NCBI RefSeq assembly: GCF_041296385.1 | Contig: NC_091016.1 | Coordinates: 15,041,497-15,105,496, forward strand | Source of the DNA: Aphelocoma coerulescens | Taxonomy: Eukaryota; Chordata; Aves; Passeriformes; Corvidae | DNA: 64,000 bases | Direction: 5' to 3' | In this document: one piece after another, positions 1-64,000 of the stretch | Numbering within the stretch: the first letter of the stretch is position 1 | Layout: the number at the start of each line of letters is the position of its first letter | Notes under the pieces: model-generated | What the model saw: only the letters and a program-made list of their open reading frames with translations | What the model was told of the DNA's origin: nothing | Databases searched by the model: none | Translations under genes and position numbers: made by a program

Positions 1-5690
<5,690 letters not shown>

Positions 5691-7744
5691 TCTGCACCCA
5701 AGGAGGGAAGAAGACCTCCAGCAGCAGTAATGCAGCTGTAGAGGATGACACTGAGCAAGCAGCAAACCCAGCATTGCTGTCCACAGTAAAGACTTGGGAG
5801 CGTGCCAGGTTTTGTGTCTCCCTCCCCAGACAAATTTCTACTCCTTCTACACCACTCATAGATGACACAGGCCTGAAACATTACTTCCTATATTTTAGGT
5901 GTGATTCCTTGGAGGGAAGAGGTTTGGGCACATTCCCTATTTTTACCAGCTATTTTCCCATGCTATCCTTCAAAACCCAGGAGGGTTATTGCTAAAGCTG
6001 AACCCTGTGGGGTATAAGAAATGTTCCGTGCCTGGGGGACACATCCACCCCCACCAGCACTCACAGCATTGCTGGGCTCCCCCAGCCCCATTGCAAGCTC
6101 CCTATGGCAAAGCTACAGGCAGCCAAGCTGTGCTTCACCTTGCACAGCCCCTGCTTTCAGTTAAGGGCTGTGGGATGCAGAATTTGAATCTGAACCCCCT
6201 CTTTTTCACCAGATCCAGTTTCTGACAGCAGCAGGCAGCACTGCATGGAGAGATGGGCAAGAAAAAGACAAAAGCAGTGTTCATTCCCCTGTGATCCTGC
6301 TTCCAGAAGCATTTCTGTAACACACACAGTGCCACTGCTTTGTTCCCTGTGAAAAGGCGCTGTTTGGGCTGAGGCCCAAGCTCAGCCCCTGCACTGATCA
6401 GACTTGGTTGCCAGGCTGGTGAGTGCCCCACTACAGTCACATCAACCCTCCTGCCTGCCAGCAGCTTGGACCACTTGCTAGGAGCCAGCATGGAAGGGAC
6501 TAGGAGGAGGAAAAGGGAAGCCACAGAGATTGTTGGAGGAGCTGTGTCCATCATCCATGGCAGAGGCCTTGCTGTAACCTCACAGTGCCTGTGATGGGGT
6601 TTCCTGGCTCTGACTGTGCTCCCATCAGTCAGCCACACACTGATCCCAGTCCTACACCAGGATCCCAGTCACAAGCTCCTACCAGGCGTGGCTCAAGAGA
6701 ACTTTGGTTCAAGGCAACTGCAGGTCTAGCAAAGGAGACCTTTTGATTTACCAGGCTCCTGGGCTCAGCTGTCAGCAGAGTAGTCAAGCAGCTCAAGATG
6801 AAGGAAAGGCAGTTTTGTGGCACAAACCTCAAATCCTGCAACAGGACAATTTCTCAGTAATGCAGGAACCCTTCACTTCTTACCTTTGAGGCTAGAGAGC
6901 AGCATGGCAGAAGCAAAGCTGTCCTGATTATACCAGCAGACTGGAAACACACGTGCCCTAGCACAAAGCTCCTTCTTCCCACATGCCACTACCCTGTCCT
7001 CTTTATTTTTATCCCTTCCAGCTGCATCCCAGCATGCATGCTCATACTAAAAATGCCCAACCAGAGTAAAAACCAACAGCCCTTAGCTTCTGGTGCCTAT
7101 AATTCAGCAATGGCCTGAGAAACTTGGCCCCAGCTGCTGCAGAACCCCCCCAGGAGGAAGCACGTTCACTGCACATCAGCTGTATTACACTTTGTTAAAG
7201 CTGAGGGACATACTGCATGGCCAAGTGAGGAACAGTCCACAGGAGGCAGGATGGAAAGCCCCCTTGGGGATTTCACAAGGGTGCTGTGAAACACAACTTC
7301 CTGACTCTTCTGAGAATTCAGCTGCTCATCAGTGGGGCTCCTGTCACCACCTGTCCCACAGGGTGAGCCAAGGCTCAGCACGAGGAACAGCCAGGCTGGG
7401 GCTGGCAGAAGCAGTAAGCTTGAGGCCCACAGGCAGAAAAATAAACCTGCTGAAAAAAGAATAAATCAGTTTTGCAATCAACAGAGGTGGAAAAGCAGGA
7501 AATGGAGGGAAGAAACCACACAAGGTGGAATTTGGAAAGACTTAGCTCAAATCCACATATCCACTGCCCAAAGGCCAAAAGGGTATTGATGCCAACCCAA
7601 ACTGAGTGGAGCTCTAGCAACCTCTGTTCATACATTCAGAGACGCCCAGCTTCTGTGTTTGGCACAACCATTTAATAGCAGAATTGAAAACTCAGTATGT
7701 TCCATTTTAGTCTTATGTGGAAAATCAGTGCAGGTGATAATCTA
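5691..7744. other. intergenic sequence between SOS1-side CR1 and MAP4K3 3' end
   Basis: No gene, RNA gene or repeat is recognised. Open frames up to about 167 codons occur on both strands (for example 6135-6638 minus and 7093-7464 plus) but show no family motif, and the sequence has moderate GC. In human, CDKL4 lies between SOS1 and MAP4K3; I looked for CDKL-type kinase motifs (HRD, DFG, TxY) and saw none. Base composition drops to AT-rich at about 7680-7750, consistent with the edge of the MAP4K3 3' UTR. Confidence 0.7.
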
Positions 7745-7769
7745 ATTGTACAACAACATGTTAAAAAAA

Positions 7770-7775
7770 TTTATT
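7770..7775 (-). terminator. probable distal poly(A) signal of MAP4K3
   Basis: TTTATT on plus reads AATAAA on minus, about 1.29 kb after the stop codon. Cleavage would be expected 10-30 bases further, around 7740-7760. Confidence 0.55.
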
Positions 7776-8595
7776 TTACATTATATACATTAGGGAACAT
7801 ATTTCAAAGCATTACCAATCACAACAATAACGCAGGCCATAAATCACTTTTAATTTAGTTTGGTTTTAGTGTATATTATCACAATAAAATATAAAGAACA
7901 TATACAAAAAAAGGAGTCAAATGTGTGCATTTTGCTTAAAACTTGGCATTTACACACTCCATTGGAAAATAGCAATCAAAAATACTTCTGATCAAAACTA
8001 AGTTCCCGTGATGCGTAGTAACCATTGTATTGTTTCAATGAGGTAGTAACTAAATTTTGGCCATGTGTTAACATCCTAAAATCAAGAAAAGTGTGAAAAT
8101 GGTTGTAAGGCCAAAAAAAAAAGTCAAAATGGCAACATCTCTGAGCCATTTCCACAATGTGGAATGTTGCTCCTTTTCATCATGATATGAAACTATTTAG
8201 TAAGACCAACAGTAATAACTACTTTTTATCATTGTATACACTAATAATTCAAACACCTATTGCAGAATTACAGCCAGGTACCACTAGTCTGGGACTGACA
8301 CCCATCCATAAGGTATTGTTTTCAAGCATAGAGAAGTAATCATAAGGAAAGTTTTAATTAAATATAAAAATACAGGTGTTTAACTGGTTTGTTTCACAAA
8401 GAAATCTACCCAAGTAAACGAAAAAGAAGGAACTTTGAAGCCCAAGTCATATCCACAAAGTCACAGCTTACCTTTGTGACTAAATACATCACATCTCAAT
8501 ACATTGTGCAAACATGAACACCAGTGTGTTGTATCGAAATTAAAACAAGATTGTAATCTGATTACAGCCTTGGTTACAATTTCTAAAAGTTAATA

Positions 8596-8601
8596 TTTAT
8601 T
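8596..8601 (-). terminator. possible proximal poly(A) signal of MAP4K3
   Basis: AATAAA on the minus strand, about 465 bases after the stop codon. If used, it would give a short 3' UTR form. Chance occurrence in AT-rich DNA is possible. Confidence 0.3.
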
Positions 8602-9064
8602 TGTATTAGTAAATTACATATAATAAAATACAATAGTGTTGCTAAATGTACTATATTTGTTGCTAGAATCCCACTTTATAATAAACACATGAGACGTCCT
8701 TATAATAGTACCCCGATTTAATTTTTGCATCCTCAGTGACTTTTACATCTGTACAGGTAAGACACTTGTACTTAACGGGAGGACTTCTATCTACAGAAAG
8801 TCAGTGTAGGGCTTCAGCAAGAAGTTTCACTGAAAAATACTGCATATGTACAAAGATTACATAACAGTAAATTAAGCACTTCTGTGGTATTATAATGCTT
8901 CTGTGTCCATACCACAAACAATTCTCGTCTTCCTCTCATGCCACAATAAATTATAAAGCAACTGAAGTGGGGTTACTGCAGCTTTTGTGCAATTCCAGCC
9001 AGTCACGAGTGCTGCTGCAGCAGGAGTGTTCTCCTCACAGTGAGCTGCCTGCCACGTGCTGCTC

Positions 9065-63391
<54,327 letters not shown>

Positions 63392-64000
63392 CTGAAATGC
63401 AGTAGAACAAGTATTTTCATTGGCCTGGGTTATACTCACATCTTAACTTTCAGCAAATGTTTATAAAATAAACATTCTTAGTAATTAAGACTAATTATCT
63501 GCAAGTTTCACAGACATAAATCAGCTGTAAATCGCTGTTTATTAGCAAGGGCCTAGCTACAACTAAGTATATTCTTCAGCTTCATTCTGGGACAGATGAA
63601 CCTCACATCTGCTGATAGCTCTTACAACAATGGCCATAGCTCTTTCTAAAGTCCTTATTTTCCCTGAGACCCTACTGCGTCCATCTGCATAAGCCCTGCC
63701 AATAGCCTGGATTCTTAAAAACACAACAAAACTTTGCTATTTTTGGCCACATGCCCATACTCATTAGCTCATCTTCCTAAGCAAAAAAACCCCAAAAGTA
63801 GTCACTAGTAGGCTGCTGCTGCAACATTTCAGCAGACTCCACAAGAATGTAAATTTATGGACTGTGAGTAATTCACATCCAGAAAACATTGACACAGGTG
63901 TGGCATTTACCTGAATCTCACCATTTGGTACCATGGCTGTCCCAGTCTTTCTATTAGAAGTTCTTACCAGATGTGTACACTGAGAAAACTGTGTGTGAAA
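63392..64000 (-). other. MAP4K3: MAP4K3 intron 2, 3' part
   Basis: The intron before exon 3 runs off the right edge. No exon 2 sequence (glycine-rich loop, AAIKVIK lysine) is seen in these 609 bp. Confidence 0.85.

Larger units (their letters stand above)
7750..9064 (-). other. MAP4K3: MAP4K3 3' UTR
   Basis: This AT-rich sequence follows the stop codon (9067-9065) on the minus strand. Its length of about 1.3 kb is close to what I recall for mammalian MAP4K3. The far end is set by the last good minus-strand AATAAA (7770-7775) and by the change to GC-richer intergenic sequence below 7680. No coding frame of note is present. Confidence 0.75.

Noticed and set aside
6135..6638. 167-codon minus-strand open frame between SOS1 and MAP4K3
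   Set aside because: Checked as a possible CDKL4 remnant or novel gene; no kinase motif or other family signature was seen.
7002..7007. Minus-strand AATAAA as the MAP4K3 poly(A) signal
   Set aside because: It lies beyond the composition change at about 7680 and would extend the 3' UTR well past its expected length; the signal at 7770 is preferred.

Overview
This is a vertebrate nuclear window, most probably avian. Five stretches read as CR1 retrotransposon remnants (the dominant LINE of birds), the introns are short, and the proteins are close to but distinct from the mammalian orthologues as I remember them. Two protein-coding genes are supported, both on the minus strand: the 5' end of SOS1 at the left, and almost all of MAP4K3 (GLK) across the rest. 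No operon-like, CRISPR, tRNA or rRNA feature was seen.

Layout. 1-3000 is the start of SOS1 intron 1. SOS1 coding exon 1 lies at 3001-3087, inside a CpG island (about 2775-3540) with NRF1-like, ETS/CRE-like and GC-box motifs. Directly upstream of that promoter is a G-rich minisatellite of about 28 units of 25-27 bp (3541-4255), which butts onto a 5'-truncated, internally deleted CR1 (4270-5690). 5691-7744 is anonymous intergenic sequence. The MAP4K3 3' UTR is at about 7750-9064, followed (reading right to left in coordinate terms) by 32 coding exons between 9065 and 63391. By the human 34-exon layout these are exons 3 to 34; exons 1-2 and the promoter lie beyond the right edge.

The MAP4K3 model was built exon by exon. 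Every intron is GT-AG, all phases join, and the 2,528 coding bases give an unbroken frame from the alpha-C region of the kinase domain (human Gly52) to the stop codon. The kinase HRD, DFG and APE motifs, the two proline-rich SH3-binding stretches, the acidic run and the C-terminal CNH domain are all present.

The two genes work in connected signalling: SOS1 is the RAS/RAC guanine-nucleotide exchange factor and MAP4K3 is a Ste20-type kinase acting on JNK, mTORC1 and T-cell PKC-theta signalling. In human, CDKL4 lies between them; here only about 4.7 kb separates them and no CDKL4 exon was recognised.

I did not find a previously undescribed biological system. The most interesting items are the promoter-proximal minisatellite with an internal 75-bp higher-order repeat and G-quadruplex motif, the missing CDKL4, a probable 25-bp micro-inversion inside a CR1 next to a MAP4K3 exon, and a likely cassette exon in the MAP4K3 linker.
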